From an uncultured Slackia sp. (GTDB lineage Bacteria; Actinomycetota; Coriobacteriia; Coriobacteriales; Eggerthellaceae), in assembly GCF_934630525.1 (NCBI RefSeq), contig NZ_CAKTVX010000001.1:62001-126000 (forward strand): DNA of 64,000 nucleotides. Reading direction: 5' to 3'. Both the position numbers and the translations under genes were made by a program. The notes beneath the pieces were generated by a model, which was given only the letters and a program-made list of their open reading frames with translations, searched no databases and was not told the origin of the DNA. Shown here piece after piece: positions 18,754-26,532 of the stretch; the stretch's first letter is position 1, and the number at the start of each line of letters is the position of its first letter.

Positions 18754-19095
18754 ATGGATATCATCCGCGCTATCGAGCAGCAGCAGATCAAGGAAGTCGC
18801 CCCGTTCAACGTCGGCGACACGGTCAAGGTGCACTATCGCATTACCGAGGGTAACCGCGAGCGCATCCAGGTTTTCCAGGGCGACGTTATCCGTCGTCAC
18901 GGCCATACCTGCCGCGAGACCTTCACCGTCCGCAAGATCAGCTTCGGCGTTGGCGTTGAGCGTACCTTCCCCGTGCACTCCCCCAAGATCGAGAAGATCG
19001 AGGTCGTGCGTCACGGCAAGGTCCGTCGTGCCAAGCTGTACTACCTGCGCGACAAGGTGGGCAAGGCTGCCAAGATCAAGGAAAAGGCATTCTAA
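18754..19095 (+). CDS. rplS: 50S ribosomal protein L19
   Basis: A 113-residue canonical L19: MDIIRAIEQQQIKEVAPFNV, HYRITEGNRERIQVFQGDVI, RKISFGVGVERTFPVHSP and RHGKVRRAKLYYLRD. L19 lies at the interface of the 30S and 50S subunits. The frame is open 34 codons upstream, but the ATG at 18754 with AGAAGGA is the family start. The usual partners rpsP, rimM and trmD are absent; it has its own promoter and terminator. Confidence 0.97.
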   Translation: MDIIRAIEQQQIKEVAPFNVGDTVKVHYRITEGNRERIQVFQGDVIRRHGHTCRETFTVRKISFGVGVERTFPVHSPKIEKIEVVRHGKVRRAKLYYLRDKVGKAAKIKEKAF

Positions 19096-19118
19096 GTCTT
19101 TACCGAATTGGTGCTTTG

Positions 19119-19150
19119 GAAGGGGTCCTTCGGGACCCCTTTCTTGTTTC
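19119..19150 (+). terminator. Terminator after rplS
   Basis: AAGGGGTCC pairs with GGACCCCTT around a TTCG tetraloop (19129-19132), followed by TCTTGTTTC. It is a strong intrinsic terminator 24 bases after the stop. Confidence 0.85.
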
Positions 19151-19269
19151 ATTTTCCATGCGCTGGGGTATTCTGCGCGCGCATTCCAACGGTGTTCACT
19201 GCTGTTTTGCGTGAGCGAAATGCTTCGTCGCATGGAAAAAGAATCGTCGCCCAGAAACGAGGGGAACGA

Positions 19270-20061
19270 ATGGCTCAAACGCTTGCAGAAATACGAGAAG
19301 CCCTGAAGACCGCGAATCGCGCGGAATACGAGGCGCTTGCCCGCGCCCTTGCTGCCGATGGGCGCAAGGGGGTCAAAGCTGCCCTGAAAAGCGCTGCGCG
19401 CCGCTTCGCCGCCGAAGACGCGGAAGCGGCTCGTCTGGAGGGCATGTACAGCTTCCAGGCAAAACTTGCAGGAGGCGGCATCGCCGTGGGGCTCGATGAA
19501 GTGGGTCGAGGCCCGGTCGCAGGTCCGCTTGCCATTGGTGCCGTCGTGCTGCCCGACGACCCGCGTGTCGAGGGCGTGAACGATTCGAAGCAGCTTTCTG
19601 CTGAGCGTCGCGAAGAAATCGCCGCCGTGGTGCGCGAGGTGGCTATCGCGTGGGATATCGAATACATTCAGCCTCAGGAAATCGATGAACATGGCATGAC
19701 GTGGGCGTTGCGTATGGCGAACCTGCGCGCTATTGCAGCTATTGAGGAGCAGCTTTCAGCGAAAGGCGCTTCGCTCGATGCGGTGTTGCTCGATGGCAAT
19801 GCGCAGCATCTCGACGCACGCGAGGTCAATATTGTGAAAGGCGATGGGAAATGCGCGTCCATCGCGGCGGCGTCCATTATCGCGAAGGTCGATCGTGACG
19901 CGCTCATGTGCCGCTATGCCGAGCGGTTTCCCCATTACGGCTTCGAATCGAACAAAGGCTACGCGAGCGCCGAGCATATCGAGGCAATAAAGCAATATGG
20001 ACTTTCTCCCGTGCACCGCGCGAGTTTTTGTCGTGCCTGGACGCAGGAGACGCTGTTCTAA
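19270..20061 (+). CDS. rnhB: Ribonuclease HII
   Basis: A 263-residue RNase HII with the catalytic blocks GLDEVGRGPVAGPLAIGAVV (about 75-94), VNDSKQLSAERREEI, LLDGNAQHLDA and CASIAAASIIAKVDRDALM. It cleaves RNA in RNA-DNA hybrids and removes misincorporated ribonucleotides. A helical N-terminal extension (MAQTLAEIREALKTANRAEY) of the type seen in Gram-positive RnhB precedes the core. The ATG at 19270 follows GAGGGGA; the upstream extension of the frame runs through the rplS terminator and is not coding. It starts the rnhB-yraN-comM-dprA neighbourhood. Confidence 0.94.
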   Translation: MAQTLAEIREALKTANRAEYEALARALAADGRKGVKAALKSAARRFAAEDAEAARLEGMYSFQAKLAGGGIAVGLDEVGRGPVAGPLAIGAVVLPDDPRVEGVNDSKQLSAERREEIAAVVREVAIAWDIEYIQPQEIDEHGMTWALRMANLRAIAAIEEQLSAKGASLDAVLLDGNAQHLDAREVNIVKGDGKCASIAAASIIAKVDRDALMCRYAERFPHYGFESNKGYASAEHIEAIKQYGLSPVHRASFCRAWTQETLF

Positions 20062-20242
20062 GAAGGCCGCCCTTCCACGCCGCGGGAAACGCGGGGAATT
20101 TGTGCGCGAATCGTCGGAGAATTGCCGGAAAAATGCGTGAGAACGCGATGGAAACGAAGAGCGATTGGCATTAAAGGCCAAAGAATACGCTGGGGAATCG
20201 CGGGGCAATTGCAAGGTTGTCGCGAGGAAAAGCGCGTGATTT

Positions 20243-20280
20243 GGGCAAGAATCGGACAAGGTTTCACCTCTACACTCGCC
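20243..20280 (+). promoter_or_regulatory. Shared competence-operon promoter-like box ahead of yraN
   Basis: Same 38-base architecture as 2528-2565: GGGCAAG, AATCGG, CAAGGTTT, ten variable bases, CTCGCC. It has TACACT as a -10-like hexamer (20271-20276), 23 bases ahead of the yraN ATG. The preceding 160 bases are also purine-rich (GCGGGAAACG, GCCGGAAAAATGCG). Function is inferred from its position in front of the second set of DNA-processing genes. Confidence 0.5.
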
Positions 20281-20299
20281 GTACGAGAAAGGGGATGCC

Positions 20300-20794
20300 A
20301 TGACCGAAAAAAATGCTGCACCACGCAATCCGCACTCCCATGCCCATGTGAGCGACGAATGCGCCGCTGTCGATGAGGGCTATTGGGGCGACGATGAAGA
20401 AGAAATCGCTTTCGTCAAGCGCTGGAATTGCGACCCGAAGACACTGGGGGCCTACGGCGAAGACCTCGCCTGCGAATTGCTGAAACGAAACGACTACATC
20501 ATTCTGGAGCGCAACTGGGCGTGCGCCGCAGGCGAGGCCGACATCATCGCTCTTGATGACGGCTGCCTCGTATTTGTTGAAGTGAAAACGCGCGCGGGTG
20601 GCGATAAAGGCTTTCCCCAGGAAGCGGTCACGCCGAAGAAGCGCGCCCGTTATGAACGCATCGCTTATAGCTTTTTGTCTAGCTATGATGGGGCCGATGC
20701 CCGCGTGCGCTTCGACGTGATCGCCATTCAAGCAATGCCGAATTCGAAGGGCTTCGTGAAACATATCGTGAACGCTTTCGGCGCGGGCGCGTGA
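20300..20794 (+). CDS. yraN: YraN/UPF0102 family nuclease-like protein
   Basis: A 164-residue protein. After an acidic 45-residue N-terminus come GAYGEDLACELLKRNDYIIL, the PD-(D/E)XK-like core GEADIIALDDG and VFVEVKTRAG, and VTPKKRARYERIAYSFL. The family is predicted to be a nuclease related to Holliday junction resolvases; its biochemical role is unsettled. It is followed after 4 bases by comM and then dprA, the usual rnhB-yraN-comM-dprA order. Confidence 0.88.
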   Translation: MTEKNAAPRNPHSHAHVSDECAAVDEGYWGDDEEEIAFVKRWNCDPKTLGAYGEDLACELLKRNDYIILERNWACAAGEADIIALDDGCLVFVEVKTRAGGDKGFPQEAVTPKKRARYERIAYSFLSSYDGADARVRFDVIAIQAMPNSKGFVKHIVNAFGAGA

Positions 20795-20798
20795 CGTC

Positions 20799-22295
20799 AT
20801 GCAGCTGCGATGCTCGTTATATTCGGCGACCATTGTGGGCGTGCGGGCGATTCCTGTTGCCGTTGAAGTGGTTGTCTCGAACGGATTGCCGGGTTTTTCT
20901 ATTGTCGGCATGCCCGATGCCGCCGTGCGCGAATCGACCGAGCGCGTGCGGGCTGCCATAAAAGCCTGCGGCTTCACCATGCCGGGCGATAAAGTGGTGG
21001 TGAATTTGGCGCCAAGCTCCATTCGCAAGGCCGGGTCGGGCTTCGATTTGCCTATCGCTGCGGCGATTTTGGCGGCAACGAAGCAAATCGACGCAGAAGC
21101 TCTTGGTGAATGCTTGCTGGTAGGGGAGCTTGGGCTCGACGGCTCCGTGCGACCGGTGCACGGTACGCTCGCATTCGCCGCGTGCGCTCGTGAGCTCGGG
21201 TGCAAACTCTTGGTGAGCGCCGATGCGCGTGACGGAGCGCCGCTTGGGCACATGGAGCAGCTCGCGTTGCCCTCGCTTGCCAGTTTGCGCTCCATGGCCG
21301 TGCGGCCACTCGATTTCTGCGCGCCTTCTTCTTCGGTTGAGGCGCCCGATTTTGGCGATATCCGTGGACAGGCGGCTGCCAAGCGCGCTATGCAGGTTGC
21401 GGCCGCGGGCGGCCACGGCATTTTGCTCATGGGGCCTCCGGGATCGGGCAAAACCATGCTTGCGCGTGCCCTGCCTTCCATATTGCCGCCGCTTTCCGAT
21501 GACGAAAGGCTTGAGGCGGCTATCGTCCATTCCGTTGCGGGCGAGCCCATCGATTCTATTCTCGCGGGCACACGGCCGTTTCGCCGCGTGCATCACAGCG
21601 CTACGGTGGCGGGCCTTGTGGGCGGGGGAACGCCCGTGCATCCAGGTGAGATATCGCTTGCTCATGCCGGCGTTCTGTTCCTCGACGAATTGCCGGAATT
21701 CTCGTCGCGATCGCTTCAAGCGCTTCGCCAGCCCATGGAAATGGGCCGCATCGTGATAACCCGGGCCGATGGCAGCGTTGCGCTTCCTGCACGTTTTTCG
21801 CTTGTCGCGGCGGCGAATCCCTGTCCTTGTGGGTATTACGGTGACCCTCAAAAGCAATGCACCTGTCCGCAATGGAAAATCGAGCGGTACCAGGGCAACA
21901 TCGGCGGCCCGCTGCTCGACCGAATCGATATGCATGTCGATGTGTGGCGCTGCGATCCCGGCGAGATGCTCGATCGCGCCGATGGCCGCGACCCAATCGA
22001 CTCCGAGCGTTTGCTGGCGGGTGTTTTGGCTGCTCGCGAGTTCAGTTCGTGGCGGCGGGCCGTGCTTGGCGATAGCGATGCCATCGATGTGGGCGCGCTG
22101 CTTGCCCGTTGCCGCATGGCGCAACGAACGCGGGGCTTGTTGGAAACGGTGTCGCGCACACAGCTTCTTTCTGGGCGTGGAATAACGCGAGCGCTCATGG
22201 TGGCGCGCACAATTGCCGACATCGCCGAATCGAAGTCGGTGGCCGAAGAGCACCTTATGGAAGCTCTGAGCTTCAAGCTCCGAAAGGGGGTATAA
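20799..22295 (+). CDS. comM: ComM-type Mg-chelatase-like AAA+ ATPase
   Basis: A 498-residue protein with an N-terminal Lon-protease-like fold (VEVVVSNGLPGFSIVGMPDA; MPGDKVVVNLAPSSIRK) and a central AAA+ domain. The latter has Walker A MGPPGSGKTMLARALPSI (about 208-225), Walker B GVLFLDELPEFSS and sensor-region VAAANPCPCGYYG. A C-terminal Mg-chelatase-type domain ends with ITRALMVARTIADI. ComM is a hexameric helicase promoting branch migration of incoming DNA during transformation. It sits between yraN and dprA. Confidence 0.92.
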   Translation: MQLRCSLYSATIVGVRAIPVAVEVVVSNGLPGFSIVGMPDAAVRESTERVRAAIKACGFTMPGDKVVVNLAPSSIRKAGSGFDLPIAAAILAATKQIDAEALGECLLVGELGLDGSVRPVHGTLAFAACARELGCKLLVSADARDGAPLGHMEQLALPSLASLRSMAVRPLDFCAPSSSVEAPDFGDIRGQAAAKRAMQVAAAGGHGILLMGPPGSGKTMLARALPSILPPLSDDERLEAAIVHSVAGEPIDSILAGTRPFRRVHHSATVAGLVGGGTPVHPGEISLAHAGVLFLDELPEFSSRSLQALRQPMEMGRIVITRADGSVALPARFSLVAAANPCPCGYYGDPQKQCTCPQWKIERYQGNIGGPLLDRIDMHVDVWRCDPGEMLDRADGRDPIDSERLLAGVLAAREFSSWRRAVLGDSDAIDVGALLARCRMAQRTRGLLETVSRTQLLSGRGITRALMVARTIADIAESKSVAEEHLMEALSFKLRKGV

Positions 22296-22300
22296 CGGCC

Positions 22301-23233
22301 ATGGAAGAACGTTTTCGCATCGATGGCCCGCGATTCGAAATTGCGCGGGGCACGAAAGGGTATCCAGATGCGTTTGAGGCTGTGCCCGAGCCGCCAGAAC
22401 GGCTCTATGTGATCGGCGACCCCTCTGCGCTTAAAGAGGGTCTTGCGGTCGTCGGGGCGCGCAAGGCGACGCCTTATGGGTTGAATGCGACCAAAATGTT
22501 GGCAGGCCGCGCAGCTGAGCTCGGCGTGGTGGTGATTTCGGGCGGTGCGCGCGGTTGCGACGCAGCCGCGCACGAGGCGGCTCTTGCGGCCGGCGGTCAA
22601 ACCGTCGCGTTTCTGGGCGGCGGTTGCGACGAACCGTATCCGAAATCGAACGTGGATCTGTTTCGGCGCATCGTCAAGGGCGGAGGAGCGGTTGCTTCGG
22701 AATTTCCGTGGCATTATCCGCCGAAGCCCTTCATGTTTCGCAAACGCAATCGCCTTATCGCGGGGTTGGCGCGTGCGACGCTTATCGTGGAAGCGGGGCT
22801 TCCCAGCGGTACGTTCTCTACGGCCGACGAAGCGCTTGCTGCCAATAAAGATGTGCTTGCGGTGCCGGGGTCGATTTTTTCCGCCACATCGGCGGGCTCG
22901 AATATGTTGCTCGCGCAGGGAGCTATGCCCATCGTGAGCAAGGAAGTGTTCGATTCGGCGATTATGTCGTTATTTCCGGAAATCGTGGGAGGCGGCTATG
23001 GCGCTGAACAGTTGGCGTTATTTGCGGGCGATGGGGCCGATGCGGGGGTCGACGATCCTATTCTTTCGGCGCTTGCGGCGGATCCTATGCGCCTCGAAGA
23101 AATCATCGCCCTGTTCGCTGATGGCGATGATCCCATGGCCGCGGCGACACGCGTCATGGCGCATGTATCGCTGCTGGAAGGGGCGGGCGCGCTCACTCGT
23201 TTTCCCGATGGCCGGTTTGGCGCTGTTGGATAG
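22301..23233 (+). CDS. dprA: DNA-processing protein DprA
   Basis: A 310-residue protein with the Rossmann-like DprA core: LAVVGARKATPYGLNATKML, VISGGARGCDAAAHEAALAA, GGGCDEPYPKSNVDLF, FPWHYPPKPFMFRKRNRLIA and VPGSIFSATSAGSNMLLAQG. The C-terminal 70 residues (DDPILSALAADPMRLEEIIA) look like the winged-helix domain. DprA loads RecA on incoming single-stranded DNA. The ATG is five bases after the comM stop, preceded by AAGGGGG. The N-terminal SAM-like domain of many DprA proteins is short or missing here. Confidence 0.92.
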   Translation: MEERFRIDGPRFEIARGTKGYPDAFEAVPEPPERLYVIGDPSALKEGLAVVGARKATPYGLNATKMLAGRAAELGVVVISGGARGCDAAAHEAALAAGGQTVAFLGGGCDEPYPKSNVDLFRRIVKGGGAVASEFPWHYPPKPFMFRKRNRLIAGLARATLIVEAGLPSGTFSTADEALAANKDVLAVPGSIFSATSAGSNMLLAQGAMPIVSKEVFDSAIMSLFPEIVGGGYGAEQLALFAGDGADAGVDDPILSALAADPMRLEEIIALFADGDDPMAAATRVMAHVSLLEGAGALTRFPDGRFGAVG

Positions 23234-23280
23234 CTTGCGGGCTTTTATGAATTGCCATGCGGGTGTGTTATCCTCGCTGC

Positions 23281-24627
23281 ATGGATAAATTTGTGAACAT
23301 AATCGGCGCGGGTCTCGCAGGCAGCGAGGCCGCGCTTCAGCTCGCCCAGCGTGGCGTGCATGTGCGTCTGTTCGAGATGCGCCCCGAAACCGAAACCGAT
23401 GTGCATCGCGGCGGCGATTGCGCCGAGCTCGTGTGCTCGAACTCCCTGAAGAGCACCAAGCCTGAAAGCGCTGCAGGCATGCTGAAGGCGGAGCTTGCAG
23501 CACTCGGTTCGCAGCTTATTGCGGCGGCGGGCCGAACCCGCGTCGACGCGGGTGGTGCGCTCGCGGTCGATCGAGACGAGTTCTCCGCCGACGTCACTTC
23601 CATGGTGAAGGAAAACCCTTATATCGAATATCGTGTGATGTGCGTTTCCGACCCGCTCGACGCTTCCTTGGGCGCTGCGGATGCTACCATTTTGGCAACG
23701 GGCCCGCTTACGAGCGATGCGCTTGCTCAGTGGCTTGTTGACAAAACCGGCTCCGACAATCTCGCGTTCTTTGACGCGGCGGCGCCCGTGGTCATGGCCG
23801 ATTCCCTTGATATGGATGTGTTGTTCCGCCAATCGCGCTACGAGCAAGATGCTCCCGGCGATTACCTGAACGCGCCTTTCGACAAAGAGAGCTATGACGC
23901 CTTTATTGCGGAGCTTGTTGCTGCCGATCGCGTTATTAAGCGCGACTTCGAAACGAAAGACTTGTTCCAGGCGTGCCAGCCTATTGAGGAAATCGCCCGC
24001 AAGGGCGCCGACGCACCCCGATTCGGTACTTGCAAGCCCGTGGGGCTTACCGATCCTGCAACGGGTCGTCGTCCGTGGGCGGCGGTGCAGCTTCGTGCCG
24101 AAAACGCCCAGGGCACGGCCTACAATCTGGTGGGCTTCCAGACCAATCTCACATTTGGCGAGCAGAAACGTGTCTTCCGCATGATCCCCGGTTTGCAAAA
24201 CGCCGAGTTCGCGCGTTATGGCGTCATGCATCGCAACACGTTCATCCAGGCCCCGCGCCTGCTCGATCGCGATTTGCGCTTGCGCGGCATCGACGCCCCC
24301 GTGTATGTTGCCGGTCAGCTTTCTGGCACCGAGGGCTATTGCGAGGCCATCGCGTCGGGTCTTATGTGCGCGCTGTTCGTGTATGCCCGGCTCCAAGGCA
24401 TGCAGGCTCCGCTTTTGCCTGTGGAAACCGCTTTCGGCGCGCTGCTCGATTACGCCACCGACCCCGCAACGCAAGACTATCAGCCCATGCACGTGAATTT
24501 CGGCATCTTGAAGCCGCTCGATCAGCATATTCGCAACAAGGGTATGCGCTACGCCGCCTATGCCGAGCGCGGGTCGCGCGCCATGGAGGGCTACGTGGCT
24601 GATATTCGTGCCAAGGGCCTGCTCTAA
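23281..24627 (+). CDS. trmFO: Methylenetetrahydrofolate-tRNA-(uracil-5-)-methyltransferase TrmFO
   Basis: A 448-residue flavoprotein: FAD motif NIIGAGLAGSEAALQLAQRG, RLFEMRPE, CAELVCSNSLKS, GLTDPATGRRPWAAVQLRAE, and YVAGQLSGTEGYCEAIASG. It makes m5U54 in tRNA using methylenetetrahydrofolate and FADH2. The family start is the ATG at 23281 (MDKFVNIIGAG). In Bacillus the order is dprA-topA-trmFO-xerC (codV); here topA is missing but the rest is kept. Confidence 0.96.
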   Translation: MDKFVNIIGAGLAGSEAALQLAQRGVHVRLFEMRPETETDVHRGGDCAELVCSNSLKSTKPESAAGMLKAELAALGSQLIAAAGRTRVDAGGALAVDRDEFSADVTSMVKENPYIEYRVMCVSDPLDASLGAADATILATGPLTSDALAQWLVDKTGSDNLAFFDAAAPVVMADSLDMDVLFRQSRYEQDAPGDYLNAPFDKESYDAFIAELVAADRVIKRDFETKDLFQACQPIEEIARKGADAPRFGTCKPVGLTDPATGRRPWAAVQLRAENAQGTAYNLVGFQTNLTFGEQKRVFRMIPGLQNAEFARYGVMHRNTFIQAPRLLDRDLRLRGIDAPVYVAGQLSGTEGYCEAIASGLMCALFVYARLQGMQAPLLPVETAFGALLDYATDPATQDYQPMHVNFGILKPLDQHIRNKGMRYAAYAERGSRAMEGYVADIRAKGLL

Positions 24628-24630
24628 GGC

Positions 24631-25752
24631 ATGGCGAAGGCGAAACCGGAAGTCGGGAAGGCGTGCGCGCAGGTTGAGTGGGAGCTTGCTGCGCCAGTTG
24701 TGCGCGAGGCGAACGTTCAGGTTGAACGCGAGGCAGCCGTGCGGGTTGATTACGAGGCGGGAGCGCAAGCCGAACGAGGGTTGGGCGCGCAGGTTGAAGG
24801 CCGGACGGGCGCACAAGTTGAACGCCAGGCGGACGAACCCGGGCTTCCCGCGATTGACGAGCTCTACTTGGATTATCTCGCAAGCTATTGCGACATGCTC
24901 GTTGTGGAGCGCAATTCGTCGCAGCATACCGTGCGCAATTATCGGCTCGATTTGCTCGACTTCGGCCGATGGGCGGCACGCTCCTCGGTGAATCCGCTGT
25001 GCGCGACGCGACGCGATATGCGAAGCTATTTGGGCGATTTGGACTATGCCCAGTATTCCCGTCGCACGGTGAACCGTCGTCTGTCTTCCATTCGCTCGTT
25101 TTTCCGATGGCTTGCGGCCGAGGGGTTGGTCGAGTCGAATCCCGCCGATGTGGTGAGCGGCCCCAAGCTCGCTCGCAGCCTTCCGCGAACTATTCCGCCC
25201 GCCGACATGGCGCGTTTGCTTTCGGTGTGGCGCGGCAGCGATAAGCCTTCCGATATGCGCAACCGCGCGATTCTCGAGTTCTTGTACGCATGCGGCGCGC
25301 GTATTTCGGAAACGTCGGGCTTGCTGGTCGACAATGTCGATTTCGACACCGCGCAGGTGCGCGTGTTCGGCAAAGGCTCGAAAGAGCGCATCGTGCCGCT
25401 GCATGAGCTCGCTATCGCTTCCATGCGCGACTATCTTTTCAACGCGCGCCCGGCGCTGCTCGCTGGCAAAGAGAGTCCGTATTTCTTCGTGAGCACGCGC
25501 GGCAATCGGATGTCGCCCGATGCGCTTCGCAAAATGTTCAAGCAAAGTCTGCTTGCTGCGGGTCTCGACCAAACGCTTTCGCCGCACGATATGCGTCACA
25601 CGTTTGCGACCGACCTGGTCGAAGGTGGCGCTGATTTGCGCAGCGTGCAAGAGATGCTCGGCCATTCGAGCTTGTCGACCACGCAAATCTATACGCATGT
25701 GTCCATCTCTCATTTGAAAGAGGAGCATCGCCGCACCCTTCCGCGCGGATAG
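24631..25752 (+). CDS. xerC: Tyrosine recombinase (XerC type) with repetitive N-terminal extension
   Basis: A 373-residue tyrosine recombinase. The SAM-like core-binding domain starts near residue 70 (YLASYCDMLVVERNSSQHTV; RRTVNRRLSSIRSFFRWLAA). The catalytic domain shows the expected residues: Arg in CGARISE, Lys in GKGSKERIVPLH, HDMRHTFATDL, LGHSSLSTTQIYTHV with His and the nucleophile Tyr. XerC/XerD resolve chromosome dimers at dif. The first 70 residues are unusual: degenerate copies of AQVERE-type units, Ala/Val/Glu/Arg-rich, encoded by repetitive DNA. The ATG is 3 bases after trmFO, so they are co-transcribed. A 35-bp tandem array begins 4 bases after the stop. Confidence 0.92.
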   Translation: MAKAKPEVGKACAQVEWELAAPVVREANVQVEREAAVRVDYEAGAQAERGLGAQVEGRTGAQVERQADEPGLPAIDELYLDYLASYCDMLVVERNSSQHTVRNYRLDLLDFGRWAARSSVNPLCATRRDMRSYLGDLDYAQYSRRTVNRRLSSIRSFFRWLAAEGLVESNPADVVSGPKLARSLPRTIPPADMARLLSVWRGSDKPSDMRNRAILEFLYACGARISETSGLLVDNVDFDTAQVRVFGKGSKERIVPLHELAIASMRDYLFNARPALLAGKESPYFFVSTRGNRMSPDALRKMFKQSLLAAGLDQTLSPHDMRHTFATDLVEGGADLRSVQEMLGHSSLSTTQIYTHVSISHLKEEHRRTLPRG

Positions 25753-25755
25753 GGG

Positions 25756-26000
25756 AGGCGTGCGGGCTGTCGTTTTGCTGCAGATAGAAGAGGCGTGCGG
25801 GTCGTCGTTTTTCTGAAGGTGAAAGAGGTATGCGCCGTGCCGTTTTTGCCATGGGAGGAAAGGCGTGCGCCGTGCCGTTTTCCCATGGGCAGAAAAGGCA
25901 TGTCTCGCGCCGTTTTGCTGCGGGCGGAAGAGAAATGCGGGCTGTCGTTTTGCCGCGGGCGGGAGACGTGCGGCGTGCCGCTTTGCTGTGGAGGCCGCGC
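25756..26000. repeat. Degenerate tandem array, seven units of 35 bp
   Basis: Units start at 25756, 25791, 25826, 25861, 25896, 25931 and about 25966. Each begins AGGCGTGCGG (or a variant) and carries GTCGTTTTGC or GCCGTTTTGC in the middle, followed by a G/A-rich end such as GGGCGGAAG. Period 35 is not a multiple of 3, so the array is not a protein repeat, although short frames cross it. It lies directly behind the recombinase gene. Confidence 0.85.
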
Positions 26001-26336
26001 GAAGGGCGTGGTCGTCTTCACTTCGGCTTCGTGGTATTAGGCTCGCCGAGTGTGATCGGCGGGTATGTTTGGAAATTGCTTGCCAAGCAGCAGCTCCCCA
26101 TAAGACGGAACCGACCCGTGGACGAGTACATCTCTATACGGAGGAAAAGACGCAGGAGGCTGTTCCGTTGCGAGGAGTATGCGGCTACTTGCGATAAAGC
26201 GGCGTGCGCGCCGCTGTTGTGCCGTGGAGGGCGCGAATTCGGGCGGCGCATTCGCGATGTGCCGCCGCGTGGCGCTCGGTCGTGTTCTTTCGCTCCCTTT
26301 CTGTTCCTTCGCGCACAGAAATGATCTATGAAATGA
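26001..26336. other. Gene-free stretch between repeat array and inverted-repeat element
   Basis: About 335 bases with no ORF having a start, Shine-Dalgarno and recognisable product. I see no tRNA, known riboswitch or terminator here. Confidence 0.4.
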
Positions 26337-26503
26337 TCAAAAAGGTGCTCGAATGTGGTTAAAAAATCACCCATCTAGCGAGGTTGTAATTTGAGAGCGA
26401 GAAAACGGCTTTCTGACCTGGTGGTATGGGAAGAAATGAGTGGAAGGCTGCACGATGTGCTTGCTGTGACATGCGAATATGCCGCATTCGAGCACCTTTT
26501 TGA
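26337..26503. repeat. 19-bp perfect inverted repeats flanking 129 bp, candidate invertible element
   Basis: TCAAAAAGGTGCTCGAATG (26337-26355) has its exact reverse complement at 26485-26503; G-U or G-C pairs extend it by a few bases inward. The enclosed 129 bases are less GC-rich than the surroundings and hold no gene. The right arm ends about 30 bases before the likely start of the histidine kinase gene. No target-site duplication is obvious, which argues against a MITE. Confidence 0.7.
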
Positions 26504-26532
26504 ACAATTGTCGGGTTTACGCTGCTGGCAGT

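Noticed and set aside
25756..26000. CRISPR array
   Set aside because: Repeats are contiguous and degenerate with no spacers, and no cas genes are nearby.
25795..26040. Overlapping short ORFs on both strands across the 35-bp array
   Set aside because: The 35-bp period shifts frame each unit, so the apparent proteins are not repeats of one peptide. No start signals or families.
26337..26503. MITE or insertion sequence remnant
   Set aside because: No target-site duplication, no transposase fragment and no second copy in the window. The position favours a regulatory inversion, so it is listed as such.
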